Positions 63,631 to 64,000 of a DNA stretch of 64,000 nt are shown here, piece by piece. The position numbers and the translations under genes were made by a program. The DNA comes from Ananas comosus (Eukaryota; Streptophyta; Magnoliopsida; Poales; Bromeliaceae). The DNA lies in NCBI RefSeq assembly GCF_001540865.1, contig NC_033628.1, positions 12,561,517-12,625,516 of the forward strand, given 5' to 3'. The notes under the pieces were generated by a model. That model saw only the letters and a program-made list of their open reading frames with translations. It was not told the DNA's origin and ran no database searches. Each line of letters opens with the position of its first letter. The stretch's first letter is position 1.

Positions 63631-64000
63631 TATCAAAAAAAAAAGAAAAAGAAAAAAGAAAAAAAAGAGAGAGAAAGAGTAATAAATGATATATGTTAGT
63701 AAAATGCAAGTTTTTTTCAACACGACGTACGTCTACTCTGCTTTCGTGACACGTCAAAACTAGTCGATCGAACGACTGTTTCTCGAAGTTTTTCTTCTTT
63801 TGTTTTTCCTCAGAATGAAAAGGACCACCGAATATGATTGGAGCGTAACATATGGAAATATTTGGTAAGTCGATGCACGAAAACAAAGCGAGAAATGGAA
63901 AGGAATGTCCTCATTAATTTATTTCACTTGAGAAGGATGGTTACTGTTCTTTTTCTCCCAATTCACACCCCCATCCCTTTCTTATACCTATACATGATGG
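63631..64000. other. Spacer at window end
   Basis: Purine-rich A/G run at 63637-63680, then ordinary sequence. The ORF at 63587-63886 has no recognisable domain. Confidence 0.5.

Overview
This window looks like nuclear DNA of a flowering plant. It has intron-rich genes with GT-AG introns, plant-only protein families (a CLASSY remodeller, a P-class PPR protein, a plastid beta-amylase, an FLZ zinc finger and a plant-type VPS13) and many short non-autonomous transposons in AT-rich spacers. Several genes start with very GC-rich 5' ends (PPR, beta-amylase, CLASSY), which is typical of monocots. A commelinid such as pineapple would fit, but the species is a guess. There is no sign of bacterial or organellar gene organisation.

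Layout. All six supported genes lie on the minus strand. (1) 878-5522: a CLASSY-type SNF2 protein, three exons, all in phase 0. (2) 9531-12170: an intronless PPR protein, with a truncated LINE about 130 bp upstream of its start. (3) 13091-16476: a five-exon plastid beta-amylase (BAM3-like). (4) 16.6-30.1 kb: a gene-poor, AT-rich region full of foldback elements, SINE copies and one solo LTR. (5) 30108-30594: the start of a small gene that is cut by an N. (6) 32437-53724: a 41-exon VPS13 lipid-transfer protein. (7) 56653-58355: a two-exon FLZ zinc-finger gene with a foldback element in its intron. (8) 58.5-64 kb: transposon-rich spacer. The genes are functionally unrelated, as is usual in plant chromosomes. 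I rebuilt exon borders by hand from splice sites, reading phase and family knowledge.

Main observations. The three single 'n' bases (30107, 43498, 44431) sit exactly where features are broken. Two are in VPS13 introns across which conserved family segments are missing, so they look like collapsed assembly gaps. Many palindromic elements (four related types) are flanked by (TA)n microsatellites, as if inserted into TA repeats. Another palindromic family carries an internal hairpin module repeated several times and has a 9-bp target duplication. One VPS13 exon appears to end with a GA instead of a GT donor. I found no clearly new biological system; the hairpin-module and TA-flanked foldback families are the most unusual items.
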